From: Glandiceps talaboti
Lineage: Eukaryota; Hemichordata; Enteropneusta; Spengelidae
Assembly (NCBI RefSeq): GCF_964340395.1
Contig: NC_135564.1
Span: 17,604,431-17,668,430 of the forward strand
Direction: 5' to 3'
Length of the DNA stretch: 64,000 nt
Of the stretch, positions 13,501 to 22,871 are shown in pieces; position 1 is the stretch's first letter; each line of letters begins with the position of its first letter. The position numbers were made by a program, and so were the translations under genes. Under the pieces are notes generated by a model. That model ran no database searches, had not been told where the DNA came from, and saw only the letters and a program-made list of their open reading frames with translations.

Positions 13501-16500
13501 AATGGCAAGGAATAGAAGTTATTTTGTGACAACTTTATGTGGTTAATAACTGCAATGCCAAATCATCAAATTTTGTTATTGTGTTATCGTATTCAACAAT
13601 AAAGAGGAAAATTCTAATTTCAAAATTTATTCGTAAAACAGATAGTTACGCATATTGATTTCTCAACACCTTTGAACTACATTTTTGTATTCTAGTTATC
13701 GGTTCCTACAATATGCATTATTTAAACTCTGTGACGTTATTGCCTTTACATACCATGACGTTAGGGTGGGCAAATTGAAAATTCACTCACCAATCAACTT
13801 TGGAATTGCACACACACAAAAATGACCTTTGACCTTGACAGTGAATTTGCCCCATTCCTTTGTATGTGATTTTTCCCTAGACTTTACTCCATTTTTTTTG
13901 TTTTTAATATACTTTATTTAAATTTATTTAGAGGTCCTTTAGTCGATTAGTTTACTTCATAATTAAGATATAGATTTATGATATCTGGTGTTAAAATGGT
14001 ATGCTTGTTTAGACATGATAGTGTAAAGTTATTTTAATAGTTAATAATAGTGTTTGGTTTCTTTTTCTTAGTTTACTTTAGATTAATATTGAATTCTTAA
14101 CTTTTCCTGTAGCCATAATTTATAAAAACAGGATAATTTTCATGAAATTCTAGAGACCAATTATGTTTTTTAGTTTTGTTAAATTTCTAAATGTTCTAAT
14201 TTTATCTGTTAAATGAGTCCAGTTCTTTGTCTAGTGCATGATGGGTAAATTACAGTTTGATTATAGTATATATATATATATACCCTGTAAAAGTTCCTTG
14301 TTTTTCTGATAATTCTTTTGTTTTCGTTGTTGGCAAACTGTGGGTTGTAAAGTAATTTCTCATCTGTAAACAACTACATAGTATTTATGACTTCAGTGCA
14401 TGTAATGAAAGTAAGGTCCTATTGTAAAATATAATTGATTGAGATATCACTTGTTTTAAGGCATGCTGTCACCGTAAAAAACAACCAACAACAATACTTT
14501 TTGGATATTGAATATTGATAATTACACTTAGGTATTTTCACTGCAATTTCTAAACACTCAGTTTAGCCAGTGAACCAGATACAACATAATGCATGTTTAA
14601 AGTCTTTGTCAACACCTCATTCCTGCTCATGGATAATGTAAGTGATATATACAAATAAGTTGATTTGCATATATTAAATATGCAAATTGTATGCACAATA
14701 CACAAATTGACTCTAGCCAAAGTTGTCACTTCTGGTAATGCTTGTACGGTAATCTATGTATGTTCACTGGTGGTGAAATGGTTATATGTGGATGATAATT
14801 GCATTTTTGAAAATATCATATTTTCACTGGAGATAATGCCCATTTTTTTCATCCGTGAAACTTACTGTGCCTATCTGATTCAGCAACAGCAAAAGAGTAG
14901 GTTGCTGATACTTTTTTGTCCGAATGACTGGAAGACATGCCTGTCATGATACCATCTAATACACTAAGTTTGACTTTTGAATAACTTGTATATGTTGTGC
15001 CACTAGTAAAACTACAGTAGTCTTTAGAGTAACAGAGCTACATTCACAACTAACAGTTCGGATTTTGAAAGAATTTACTTATTAAGGATGTACCTCCAGG
15101 ATCAATTTCCTAAAATCAAAGTTATTCAAATCACACCAAACTATGCTGCATGCATATTGCTAGTCCTTTTGAAATATTAAACAAAATTTGGTGTTCACTG
15201 TCTTTTTAAAAAAATGAAATCAACAATCTTTTATTCCCCATAGTGTTAATACAGTATGTGGCGGCCATATTGGATTCTAAAATGGCTTAATTTTGATTAG
15301 CATTATGATTTATATTTAAAATTTGCATGGTGATCCCTTCTTCTTGTTTTTGACATCAACTGAGAGTTGCTTAGAGTTTTCTTGAACTAAGTATCAGCAA
15401 AAGTCTAATCCATATTATCATTGATTTCCATTTTGGCGGTACATTATTTCCTAAAATTGTGCGCTTAGACTCTGTTCAATAAGTTATACATCTACTATAA
15501 GATGTGTTATTGTATTTTTATCAGATGCTGCACAAACACTTTTAAATTCAATCCATGGGCTATTATGAACTTGGCAGTATTGCAAGTTCGATTTTGTTCA
15601 AATTTGGTTTTAAAAAATGCTATTATCATCCATATTATCATTGATAGGTGTATTTGCCTGATATTTGGTTAGAAATATGTACTTGGTATGATAATAATTA
15701 CTCTAAACACTCTATTTCTTGTTTCAGGTATTAAACACTCTCCTTCTAAGAAAAAAGGTCTAAGTGGTAACTATAGTGTATTGAAATCTAAGAGTTCACA
15801 ACCATCCTCCCTAGATGTGGGACCAACTACATCATATGAAGGACTGACCACAAGTAAGATATGATTTCTACTTGCATATACTATATAGTAGGGGTTGTTA
15901 ATGCCTTGAAATCTCCACTAGCTGTAACTGGTGTTTTATTTTTTTATCAGAGAACCAACAATATATTCACTGAATTTTTTTTTTAAATACCAATAATTAG
16001 ATGCTGATTTTATTCTTAGGTAGTACAGTGATTAGTTTATTAAAATCATGGTTGTATTGAGGGCACTGATTTTTGGATCTGCAGTAGATGAAAATGTTAG
16101 TTATATATAAAATTGCCTTGAAGGAAACATTTAATTAGACTTGTTTCTGTCGTACATATACTTGTATTGATTAATGTTATCAACTTATTATGATTTTGGG
16201 TGATAAAATGGCATCTTGGTGCCTTACTGAACTTTTGAAATCTTCTTAAGAAGCTCTACTGCACTTGACATTTTGTGGATTTCCTGCAAGGGTTTATGGG
16301 AAAACCTCTGGCGATAACATCATGAATATCCTAACCTCATTGTCTTGACAAAGAGAAAGATATAAAAGACTGATTTCTGACTTTACATGTACAGGTGGTG
16401 CCAAACCAGATATCCTGCCCAATACACCACCTGCATCCAGTGATGTACCAACAATTGTAAGACCTGGTCCAAGCAGTGCGTCCACTGGTGATGTACCGAC

Positions 16501-19500
16501 AATTACTAAACAGCCTGGACCTGGTCCAAGCAGTAGTCTCTTGAGAGAAGTTACAGCCGTAGAGTATGCTACAGAAATACCTGAAACATCCTCCACAATA
16601 GTGAGGACTGTTACAGAAAGAAAAACTGCAGTTGTGACCACAAGACAGGTATCAGAAGAACCACAAATAGACGCAAATACAGAACAAGCTTCTGCTAGCA
16701 ATGAAAGGTAAAGTTATGTAATATTTAACATCTTTATTCTGCAAAGTAAAGTTATGATTCTTATCATATACCAGTATCAATTCCAATGTAGTTCAGTGGA
16801 GAGCACGTGTAGCTAACCCGGGCAATCACGCCCTGGCAAACTTTGCCCAAATATGGCAAGTGGTGTGCTTATCAATATTCATTCGCTCAGTGATTTGACT
16901 TTGTAAATTTCTTCACTATTTCTATGTTTTTACGAATGGGCTTAGAGGGTCACACAAGTTGGTGAATTGGCTGGTATGAGATAAAAATTCACTAACATGT
17001 GTGAGATATTTCACCTTGGACCATTGGTGTGTGGGCTCAGTTTTCTCGTATTGGCTTTATTCTGGCAACAACAAAATTTAACTCACATTCATATTGAGTG
17101 TGTGCTTGATTTGATACAACATTTGTGTACAGAGTATGGGATCAATTTGAACCCATACTTCTTGTCCTATGCTTGCAGGGAGGTGAGAACATAGTACCTT
17201 GTAACGTGGATTAACCTGTACATTTGGTTCATGATTATTTAAGAGTGTATAATGATGAATGTTCTAATATGAAAATGTACTGCACAAGTTGATGCCATAT
17301 ATATGTGTGTAGAGTCATGATAGGCGGATGTGTAGAGTGGCCGGCTTTGAATCTGCAAGTTGCAGGTTTGAGCCCTGTCATTGCTGTTTCTGAATGGCTA
17401 AAGTCCTTGGGCAAGATTTGAATCACAATTGTGCCTCATGCAGTCAACCCAGCTGTATAATTAGGGACCTGGTAGGATAGAGGTTGCAATGTGAATGCTT
17501 TAATCCTATGAGCTTACAGAGGCTACAATGGATTGTAAGCTCCCCAGGGAGTTGAGGAAGTAAATGGCTGTTGTGCCGCAATAGATCCATACCAGGGGTA
17601 ATAATTGTAAAGTGCTTTGAGCACAGAGTGTTAAAGTGCTATATTAAAACCAACATTATTAATATTATTATTATAATAATTTATTTCTTGTAGTGCGGGT
17701 GCTGAAGCTGTTTATACAGAAGATATTGAACTTCAAGTTGTACAAAACACTAAGGTAGAATCATCAGAAACAACAACAACAACAACAACAGATGTCATGG
17801 CAACAGATGAAGCAGAGGAACCACTCAACACAGAATTGGTAGGTAATCAAAAAAAGAGTAAAAAGAAGGGCTGGCGATTTACGCTGCTTCGATGGCGATA
17901 AAACAAATGATTACTGCCTTAATCTAAATTGTGCCTTCGTCAACCCAGCTGTATAATTGGGGACCTGGTAGGATAAAGGTTGCAATCTAAATCACTTATT
18001 TTTTTTCAATTTTCTTTCTCTGTCACCTTCTTATGCTTATGTCAACTTTTATGTTAATTTAACCAACTTTATTTAGCTGTCCTAGTAAAGCTAGAGAGAT
18101 AAAACATAAATGAACTTTACCCTTCCAGATACCTGGATGTTCATGAAATTGTCCTTTGTAGTAAGTGCATAATGCACGTAAAAATATGTAATGAAATCCC
18201 TTTTGCACCTTGTCTTAACACCCTGTATGTGCATGTCATTATTATCTGTAAATTCTATGGCTGAGATAACAACAACAAAGTGGTCACCAAAACTCTCACT
18301 AAAGACTAGTAGAATTCATTCAAATTTGTTTATAGTTCTGATTAAAAAAACAAAAAACGAAAACTGGAGAGTTTGAACAAAATTCAACTTTACAGGCTTC
18401 TGAGCACCCACCCTGACTTAGCTTTCATCAAGTCAACAAATATGCCTGAACAAAAACCTCAGTGTTTGTAAAAATCTGTTCTTTTCATTTGTCGTATTTT
18501 GGTTGGACAGTGTCTAACGCAGTAGAGAGGTTTGGTGTTCACTTTGCAAAATATCGAAGCATAAAAAATAGTTCGTGCTTTCCATAAATTTTCTGTTCAA
18601 TAATTTTGGTGTAGTTACTAACCTTATTTTGGAACATTAAAATGAAAATTAATTTTGGGGTTTCCATTAATATAACACACTGTGCTGGTATTAGTGGTAC
18701 TTTTGTAACTAGTCGCAGTTGCCTCTGTCTATAGTAAATGTTGAATGATTTCACAGTCTCACCACTGGGGGCGCCCTTTATCGCCACCACTGAAGAGTTT
18801 GAGAACTGAGGCTAGTTACTGACTATACTCTAGATAAGCCAAAGTTCTCTGTATGTGCTTTATGTTAATCATATTAAAGAGAAGGCAGGCATGTCTAAAT
18901 TATTGTAAACTCCACCATAAGGGCTTGTAAAATGTTTCCAAATATTACTTTTTCTGTATATTACTCTTTCTGTATTGCATGCATGATTTATCTTTTGTCA
19001 TTGCACTAAGAAATGTCTGTTGCACTCTTCTTGTTTTTGCACAAATAAAGGCAAAATCTGAATATTGTCAAGAAAATTGAAAATATATTTTTATGGTAAC
19101 TTTTGTAAAAGTTGTATATATTGGTAAATGTGCCTATAAAAAGTTTATTAATTCACAAAATGATAAGAATGATACAAAATAATGCTTGAGTTAAAAATTC
19201 AGACCCATATTTGGTTATTGTCACTGGTGTAGCATTGATGGGTGCATGTAGTAGTTGTATTCTTTGTTCTACTGACTGGTGTACAAGTATTCTACAATCA
19301 CATCCATGAATGTGTACATTGTAGTCTATCCAGGGTATAAGCCTCACCAACTATGGCATTTGGATTGTCAGCAAAAATTGGGAGATATTGCATTGTTCTG
19401 TATAATGATATGACTAGGCCTCAAACAAGGATTTAATTTTGTGATTACATGCCTCAATATGTATCCACTATCTTGCCATGATTTCTGATAGACAGGACAA

Positions 19501-20644
19501 GTAGTTAGCAAAGGAAACCTATATTGCTTTGATATATACAAGAAAAAGTTGTACCTCATCAAAAGTTCTATTTTGGTGAGATATTTGGACACTCCTGTTT
19601 GGCAATATAACCAAATGAAAACCTAATTTCAAAACTCAATATGCTCTCCTCAAAACATTGATTTGACATCCAATAAATATATAACAGCCAAAATATAAGA
19701 GAGTTTGAGTCTTTGGATTACATGATTGGACTGATGTCTGGAATTTACCATCTGATCCCAAGGGCTAAATTCATATCAAACACACTATGGCATACAACAG
19801 CAATACACAGTCACCTTCAGATTATTTTAAGGTTTCCAACTCAGTAGAAATCAAAATGTTATTGAAAATATATTGATATGGTACAGAAAGAGGCCATACT
19901 AGTTGTGATTTTGCACATTTTATCTAATAATACTATGGAATAATTCATTTCAAGGAATTTCTTTTTTGATTTAACTGATCTGAATGACAATCTGTAGAAA
20001 GTCTTTGCTAAAAGCATTCCTTCACTTTGATTTAATTGTTACGTAGAATGTTCCTCAAAATCACTTTTCCAGAAAATCTAAGTTTTTAAAATATTCATGA
20101 AATACAAAAAAAAGTTCTTAAAATATCTCAAATCTTTCCCATATGAAAGCTTGTTTCTGGTTCTTTTGAGATAATACAGAAATTTGGGGTTTCACGGTCT
20201 TGTTTTCAAGGACATCAATAATGTTTTATTTTCTCACCGAGTTATTTGGCAGCCATATTGGATTCTAAAATGTCTTCATTATGATATCATTTTGACCTCT
20301 TTTTCAACTATTTGTTCAGTGACTCCAATTTTGTTTTCTTGTTTCAAACTGCAAATGGGTTTTAGCTTTCCTGAACAAAATAAAAGTAAAAGTTTAACAT
20401 TTTCATTTCCAAGGCACACGCTACCGTAAACAGGTAATCAACAAAATCAAGGAAAATTAAATTCCTAATGATGATGAAATATTCCATAGTATTCACTGTT
20501 ACATATTGCTTGGGTATGTAGAGTTACTTTCAGTGTAACTGTCTTTTAGCATGATTTGTATGTTTTGATTTTATCCTTATTTGCCTGCTTTGTATTGTTT
20601 CTTTGTTTTTCAAGGACTCAGACTCCGATGCAACATGGTTATGA
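4152..20644 (+). CDS. PIP5K1: Type I phosphatidylinositol-4-phosphate 5-kinase (3' part, ten exons)
   Basis: Phosphorylates PI4P at the 5-OH to make PI(4,5)P2 at the cytosolic face of the plasma membrane. Exons: 4152-4304, 5217-5516, 6050-6127, 7274-7554, 8104-8187, 8660-8793, 15728-15853, 16395-16707, 17694-17838, 20615-20644. Together they give 1,644 nt, 547 codons plus stop, with every splice phase consistent. Visible landmarks: nucleotide-binding loop [17 protein letters not shown] with the IIKTVQHKE lysine segment; [10 protein letters not shown]; catalytic [27 protein letters not shown] then the Mg-binding IID; activation loop KKLEH...DGETVSV. The Glu in KKLEH is the type I signature (type II kinases have Ala). 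The C-terminal tail is Ser/Thr-rich and low in conservation apart from SPSKK and DILPNTPP, which parallel vertebrate PIP5K tails. The N-terminal exons are outside the window. It could match any animal PIP5K1 paralogue; an A/B/C assignment is not meaningful here. Confidence 0.95.
4468..4503. repeat. (TTTTG)n microsatellite
   Basis: Seven or so TTTTG units followed by a looser T/G-rich stretch to about 4545, in a PIP5K intron. Confidence 0.9.
5105..5165. repeat. Single copy of a CTATCAGCC(A/G)GCACTC repeat motif
   Basis: CTATCAGCCAGCACTC followed about 20 bp later by TAGGGCTGAA. The same two blocks, in the same order and spacing, form the tandem repeat at 26,222-26,375, so this is a dispersed repeat family. 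Confidence 0.5.
5217..5516 (+). CDS. PIP5K1: PIP5K exon b: N-lobe to C-lobe core
   Basis: Exactly 100 codons, phase 0 to 0, between TTGACAG and GTAAGT. Encodes [17 protein letters not shown], the MNNLLP hinge segment, [10 protein letters not shown] and FKDLDF-like LKDLDF, ending SRDCR. All are invariant or nearly so in type I enzymes. Confidence 0.95.
5690..5905 (+). mobile_element. Degenerate tRNA-derived SINE copy
   Basis: In the intron before the IMDYSLL exon. It shares GGGGACCTGGTA and the following TTGCAATGTGAATG-like block in diverged form with the clearer SINE at 17320-17680. A-box-like (GGCTGAATGATTAGAGTG) and weak B-box-like (GTGTGATCCTC) stretches lie upstream in the expected order. 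Boundaries are approximate. Confidence 0.35.
6050..6127 (+). CDS. PIP5K1: PIP5K exon c: catalytic DYSLL motif
   Basis: Twenty-six codons, phase 0 to 0, after TTTGCAG. Encodes [20 protein letters not shown] then MAGREK. The Asp of MDYSLL is the expected catalytic residue. The first possible donor is GTAAGA at 6128; nine further copies of the exon end plus donor follow directly (see the repeat entry), so the 3' boundary of this exon may vary between transcripts. Confidence 0.93.
6077..6565 (+). repeat. 48-bp tandem array duplicating an exon end and its 5' splice site
   Basis: The exonic copy (6077-6133) holds TACAGCTTACTT, a 9-nt ATAGGAATT, the rest of the exon end, and the donor GTAAGA. Nine further copies of 48 bp (6128-6559) follow; all lack the 9 nt, and each ends in AAAAGGTAAGA (the second copy has AAAATGTAAGA). 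The unit is 16 codons with no stop and would encode [16 protein letters not shown] per copy. The frame stays open to 6583 past the last donor at 6560. Copy 2 keeps the Met codon of the exon while copies 3-10 have ATA (Ile). This points to one founding duplication with a 9-nt deletion, then expansion of a single variant. Confidence 0.97.
6566..7273. other. PIP5K intron, nothing recognised
   Basis: AT-rich intron with a usual acceptor (TTTGCTTTGACAG) at its end. No repeat or open exon was seen. Confidence 0.7.
7274..7554 (+). CDS. PIP5K1: PIP5K exon d: variable insert between DYSLL and GGIPA
   Basis: Phase 0 to 2, 281 nt. Encodes a charged, low-complexity linker ([12 protein letters not shown]..., [20 protein letters not shown], then [11 protein letters not shown]) ending EESDDE. 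This is the insert loop of type I kinases, variable in sequence and length, which is why assignment rests on position and phase. Donor CC|GTAAGT. Confidence 0.88.
8024..8040. repeat. Poly-C run
   Basis: An uninterrupted homopolymer C tract of about 17 bases in the intron between exons d and e. Confidence 0.9.
8104..8187 (+). CDS. PIP5K1: PIP5K exon e: Mg-binding IID segment
   Basis: Phase 2 to 2, 84 nt. Encodes [27 protein letters not shown]. The IID Asp corresponds to the DFG-equivalent metal ligand of PIP kinases. Confidence 0.95.
8255..8392. repeat. Three diverged copies of a CATGTGATC...CCAATGAG unit
   Basis: CATGTGATCACACATCAACC, CATGTGATCCTACATTGACC and CACATGATTACACTCCAACC are each followed by AATGAG, at about 8258, 8320 and 8366. 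Each carries an inverted E-box-like half and a CCAAT sequence. Intronic. Confidence 0.7.
8660..8793 (+). CDS. PIP5K1: PIP5K exon f: activation (specificity) loop
   Basis: Phase 2 to 1, 134 nt. Encodes [35 protein letters not shown] and ends in VFKKMP. It holds the type I Glu in KLEH, which sets PI4P specificity, and the conserved lysine pair needed for membrane association. Donor CCAG|GTACTT. Confidence 0.94.
9009..9267. mobile_element. Possible hAT-type MITE
   Basis: CAGTATTCCCTCTAAGC at the left is matched by an inverted CAGTATTCCCTCTAGC at the right, framing about 259 bp with no coding capacity. CAG...CTG ends and the CAGNNTTCCC form are typical of hAT ends. No clear 8-bp target-site duplication was seen, so this is tentative. 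Confidence 0.4.
10231..10680. repeat. Diverged repeats with AGCTCAAGATTTGACCTTTC
   Basis: At least five related segments of about 70-90 bp contain GCTCAAGAT, TGACCTTTCACC, CCTGTC and CCTGACTT in this order, with strong drift and a short TG tract near 10615-10640. Intronic. Confidence 0.6.
11289..11324. repeat. (GTTT)n microsatellite
   Basis: About nine perfect TTTG/GTTT units. Confidence 0.9.
12442..12480 (+). CDS. Candidate 39-nt cassette exon of PIP5K
   Basis: A strong pyrimidine tract with CTTTTCAG precedes 39 nt followed by GTACTT, the same donor type used by exon f. The length is a multiple of three, and in the incoming phase (1) it has no stop, adding 13 residues ([13 protein letters not shown]). 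There is no homology support, and the peptide is Cys/Arg-rich. It lies where vertebrate PIP5K tails vary. Treat as a hypothesis. Confidence 0.25.
13823..13836 (+). promoter_or_regulatory. DR1-type nuclear-receptor site
   Basis: TGACCTTTGACCTT reads on the minus strand as AGGTCA, one spacer base, AGGTCA, the direct-repeat-1 element bound by RXR/HNF4/COUP-TF-type receptors. Perfect half-sites. Its function in this intron is unknown. Confidence 0.35.
15728..15853 (+). CDS. PIP5K1: PIP5K exon g: start of C-terminal tail
   Basis: Phase 1 to 1, 126 nt. Encodes [20 protein letters not shown] and a Ser/Thr-rich continuation to YEGLTT. SPSKK matches the vertebrate PIP5K tail at the same place. Acceptor TTGTTTCAG, donor A|GTAAGA. 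Confidence 0.88.
16395..16707 (+). CDS. PIP5K1: PIP5K exon h: Ser/Thr/Pro-rich tail
   Basis: Phase 1 to 2, 313 nt. Begins [27 protein letters not shown] parallels the DLLPxTPP stretch of vertebrate tails. Two short internal repeats (SSDVPTI...RPGPSS and TGDVPTI...PGPSS) suggest a small duplication. Expected to be disordered. Confidence 0.88.
17320..17680 (+). mobile_element. tRNA-derived SINE with L2-like 3' tail
   Basis: Pol III promoter-like boxes: TGTAGAGTGGCC (A box, about 17331) and GGTTTGAGCCC (B box, 17365-17375). They are followed by a CTTGGGCAAGATTTGAA block of the kind found in many marine-animal SINEs, GGGACCTGGTAGGATAGAGG, and a 3' end with GTAAAGTGCTTTGAGCAC and AAAGTGCTATATTAAAACC. 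That tail resembles L2-clade LINEs, whose reverse transcriptase would mobilise it. It ends in an ATT-rich run and lies directly upstream of PIP5K exon i. Confidence 0.85.
17694..17838 (+). CDS. PIP5K1: PIP5K exon i: acidic, Thr-repeat tail
   Basis: Phase 2 to 0, 145 nt. Encodes [20 protein letters not shown], a run of seven Thr (ACA repeats) and [11 protein letters not shown]. Donor TTG|GTAGGT. If this donor is not used, the frame continues to a stop at 17901. Confidence 0.85.
17839..17901 (+). CDS. PIP5K1: Alternative PIP5K C-terminus by intron read-through
   Basis: Without splicing at 17839 the frame adds [20 protein letters not shown] and stops at TAA 17899-17901. The extension is strongly basic and amphipathic, unlike the acidic spliced ending, and could bind membrane; that is inference. 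A possible poly(A) signal lies at 19044. Confidence 0.45.
   Translation, partial: VGNQKKSKKKGWRFTLLRWR
17929..17988 (+). mobile_element. Fragment of the same SINE
   Basis: Matches the internal part of the 17320 SINE: GTGCCT, TCAACCCAGCTGTATAAT, GGGGACCTGGTAGGAT and GGTTGCAAT in order. Only the middle is present. It lies 28 bp after the read-through stop. Confidence 0.75.
17989..20614. other. Last PIP5K intron or 3' UTR of the read-through form
   Basis: AT-rich, no exon recognised. AATAAA at 19044-19049, followed by a T/G-rich stretch, is a reasonable poly(A) signal for the read-through transcript. Near 20,250 there is a CAGCCATATTGGATTCTAAA block shared with 15,265. Confidence 0.55.
19044..19049 (+). 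terminator. Candidate poly(A) signal (read-through isoform)
   Basis: Perfect AATAAA with T/G-rich sequence downstream, about 1.1 kb after the stop at 17901. Confidence 0.35.
20615..20644 (+). CDS. PIP5K1: PIP5K terminal exon
   Basis: After TTTGTTTTTCAAG the sequence encodes DSDSDATWL and stops (TGA 20642-20644). It joins in phase 0 to the donor at 17838. An acidic Ser/Asp ending fits type I kinase tails. Short, so support rests on phase, acceptor and composition. Confidence 0.6.
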   Translation, partial: DSDSDATWL

Positions 20645-21127
20645 CCGATCCAAAAAGCCCACATGGATTTAGTTATTAAGACAACTGTGTACAGTTCTTC
20701 ATTTCTCACAATCTGTAGCTTTGTGTTGTGGTCTCTCATACGCCCCATGTATGCTGCCGTTAATGTCGGTGACACCATCCATTTCTTAGTTGGTGAGGGG
20801 TGCCACTTACTGGGAGAGGGGTTTGGGGGTGGTTGGTGTTTGTATTACAGTAACACTGCATCCATGATATGACATGCATTACATGGTGTTAGCCTTGGTG
20901 ACGTTCTATGGAGGTTCTAATTCCGAATCCTGAGAACTTAGTGCCGAGTTTCTCCAAGAATAGAGCCTGCAAAGTTTAACATGCAACATTAATTGTGTTT
21001 TAGAATACGATAATCATCACAGGTTTGTGAATTTAGTCCAAAAAAAAAATAGGACTTTAGCTTAACAACTTAACACAATACAGATTAGGAGACATTTCTG
21101 GTTTCAGTTTATGCCTTACCTTAAGTT

Positions 21128-21530
21128 AGTGGAAGTATAGCGCCCTCAGAGTTCATTGACTAAGTACCCAGACAGTTTGTAGAAGGATATTACCCACTCT
21201 TTAGTTTTAAGCCCATACTGTTGAATCATTCCTATTATCCTTACTGTTTGTAAGTATAGTGCCCACGCTGTTGGTTGACTTGCTCTTACCCTTTATAGGT
21301 AGCATAAGTATAGCGCCCTCAATGTCAGTATACTGATATAGACCTTCTTGTAAGTTAAAGTATAATCATCACCACTTTTGATATAAGTATAGCGCCCCCA
21401 CAGGTGGTTTACTTAATTGCACTTCCCTTTGGTTGAAGTACTATCCTCACTCTTGATGGAAGTATAGTGCCCTCACTGTTAGTCAAAGTACACCATCCTC
21501 CCTGTTGAAGTATAGCGCCCTCACAGTCAG
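21128..21530 (+). repeat. Cluster of AAGTATAGCGCCCTCA motifs
   Basis: Six copies of (A)AGTATAG(C/T)GCCC(T/A/C)C occur near 21132, 21253, 21305, 21385, 21460 and 21508, all in the same orientation, with poorly conserved spacers of irregular length. A conserved core with diverged spacers is unlike a simple minisatellite. Confidence 0.75.
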
Positions 21531-21999
21531 TACCTCTGACATCAGTCTGTGTAGTGTAGATCTCTCCTAGAATGTCACCAAATCAGAATCACATCCACTG
21601 CATCCCAACACATTGCCTTGCATTTCACCCATTTCCATGGTAACTTATATGGTGTGCTTCTTTTTCTTCCAGTGATTTCTTCTGTTGCATGATATACCAG
21701 TGATCAAGACCAATCAATTGATAAACTCCTTCAATTGACCAAATGAAATAGATAAATACTTAAAAAGAGAGACATTTAGTTTTTGAAGAAACATAAAAAC
21801 AGATTTTGCTGAGAAAGAGATTTACAAAAGAACAGGAAGGATTAGTTTATTTTTTTTTTTTTGTTGTTGAAGTTTTTTTGAATTTATACCTTCAATGGTC
21901 AGCCTGACTGAAATGAATGAGAGTCTTTGTTGCATATTTCGGAAGTAGGTTCACCGGTCATGTTTTAATGGCAAAAACTAGTTTAACAACTACTTGCAA

Positions 22000-22330
22000 A
22001 AGTGACCAATTTTATCATGTCCCTCAAAAATGGTTTCCATGGTAAAGGACACCCTCTATGTGAAATGACAAATTGGGTAATTTTTGGTTCTTGGCAAAAT
22101 TGACACATTTTATCATTTTGTTCACGTCGGTCAAATGTGATTTTCATTATAAAGCATAACTCCCAAATATAAAATGACAAATTGGATGTTTTGTTTTTGT
22201 CTATCAAACATTGTTCCCATGATAAAGGAGAGCACACTAGATGCGAAATGACAAATTGTGTTATTTGGGGTCCATGCTAAATTGGCAAATACTGTCATTT
22301 GATGAAGTCTGTCAAAAATATTTTAAATAA
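22000..22330. repeat. Diverged tandem repeats with GAAATGACAAATTG
   Basis: GAAATGACAAATTGGG, AAAATGACAAATTGGA and GAAATGACAAATTGTG recur with CATTTTATCAT- and GATAAAG-type partners, unit about 75-110 bp and strongly drifted. Confidence 0.6.
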
Positions 22331-22448
22331 CAAAGCATCCCCTCTACTAGCTGGATTGACAACTGTATCACTGCAGCTCATTTCAAATGAAGTTCTGTCC
22401 TCGTAAAAAATATATATGATGGTTTATATGCCATTTAATATTGTGCCA

Positions 22449-22454
22449 AATAAA
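22449..22454 (+). terminator. Candidate poly(A) signal (PIP5K spliced isoform)
   Basis: AATAAA about 1.8 kb after the TGA at 20644. No independent support. Confidence 0.25.
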
Positions 22455-22871
22455 TGTCTAAAATGGCTGTTCAAAATACTGTTTGATTTTTAAACACTTG
22501 ATTACCATGAGCATTATGCGAAAACTACAAACTTGAATAGACATAGGAGTTAAAAGGAGAATCACTGCACTTGGTATTTCTGTTATGTTTTATAGAACAA
22601 AATTATACCAAAATACTTCATACCCTTTCACTTGCCTTCATCTAAGATTCATTTATGATTCATGACATAAAGTACAAAGATCTGCTTGAATTATGCAACA
22701 AGACTGTTATGGGTGTATCGATGGTGACAGCACAGGTATGGGTAAGTGGAGGCATGAGACAGCATACATACAAATAGTATAATTATTAATCGGTGCATTT
22801 GATTTGTAACATTATGATCCTGATTCAGCCTTATTGCAAAACTGAGGGTCCAGGACAATTTGTTCACACAC

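Larger units (their letters stand above)
8794..15727. other. Large PIP5K intron (about 6.9 kb)
   Basis: Mostly AT-rich and unremarkable. It holds a possible MITE (9009-9267), diverged repeats with TGACCTTTCACC (10231-10680), a (GTTT)n tract (11289-11324), a candidate 39-nt cassette exon (12442-12480), a hairpin (12856-12915), a DR1 hormone-receptor-like site (13823-13836) and a block shared with 20,250 (near 15,260). Confidence 0.75.

Noticed and set aside
16294-16701. A 135-codon minus-strand frame
   Set aside because: It is antisense to PIP5K exon h, whose + strand frame has correct phases and tail motifs.
16788-16860. tRNA-like TAGTTCAGTGGAGAGCACG
   Set aside because: An A-box-like start exists, but no B box and no cloverleaf with a paired acceptor stem could be drawn. 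At most a SINE relic.
18740-18790. CCACTGGGGGCGCCC as a second CTCF site
   Set aside because: One base is missing in the core relative to the consensus spacing, so the match fails.
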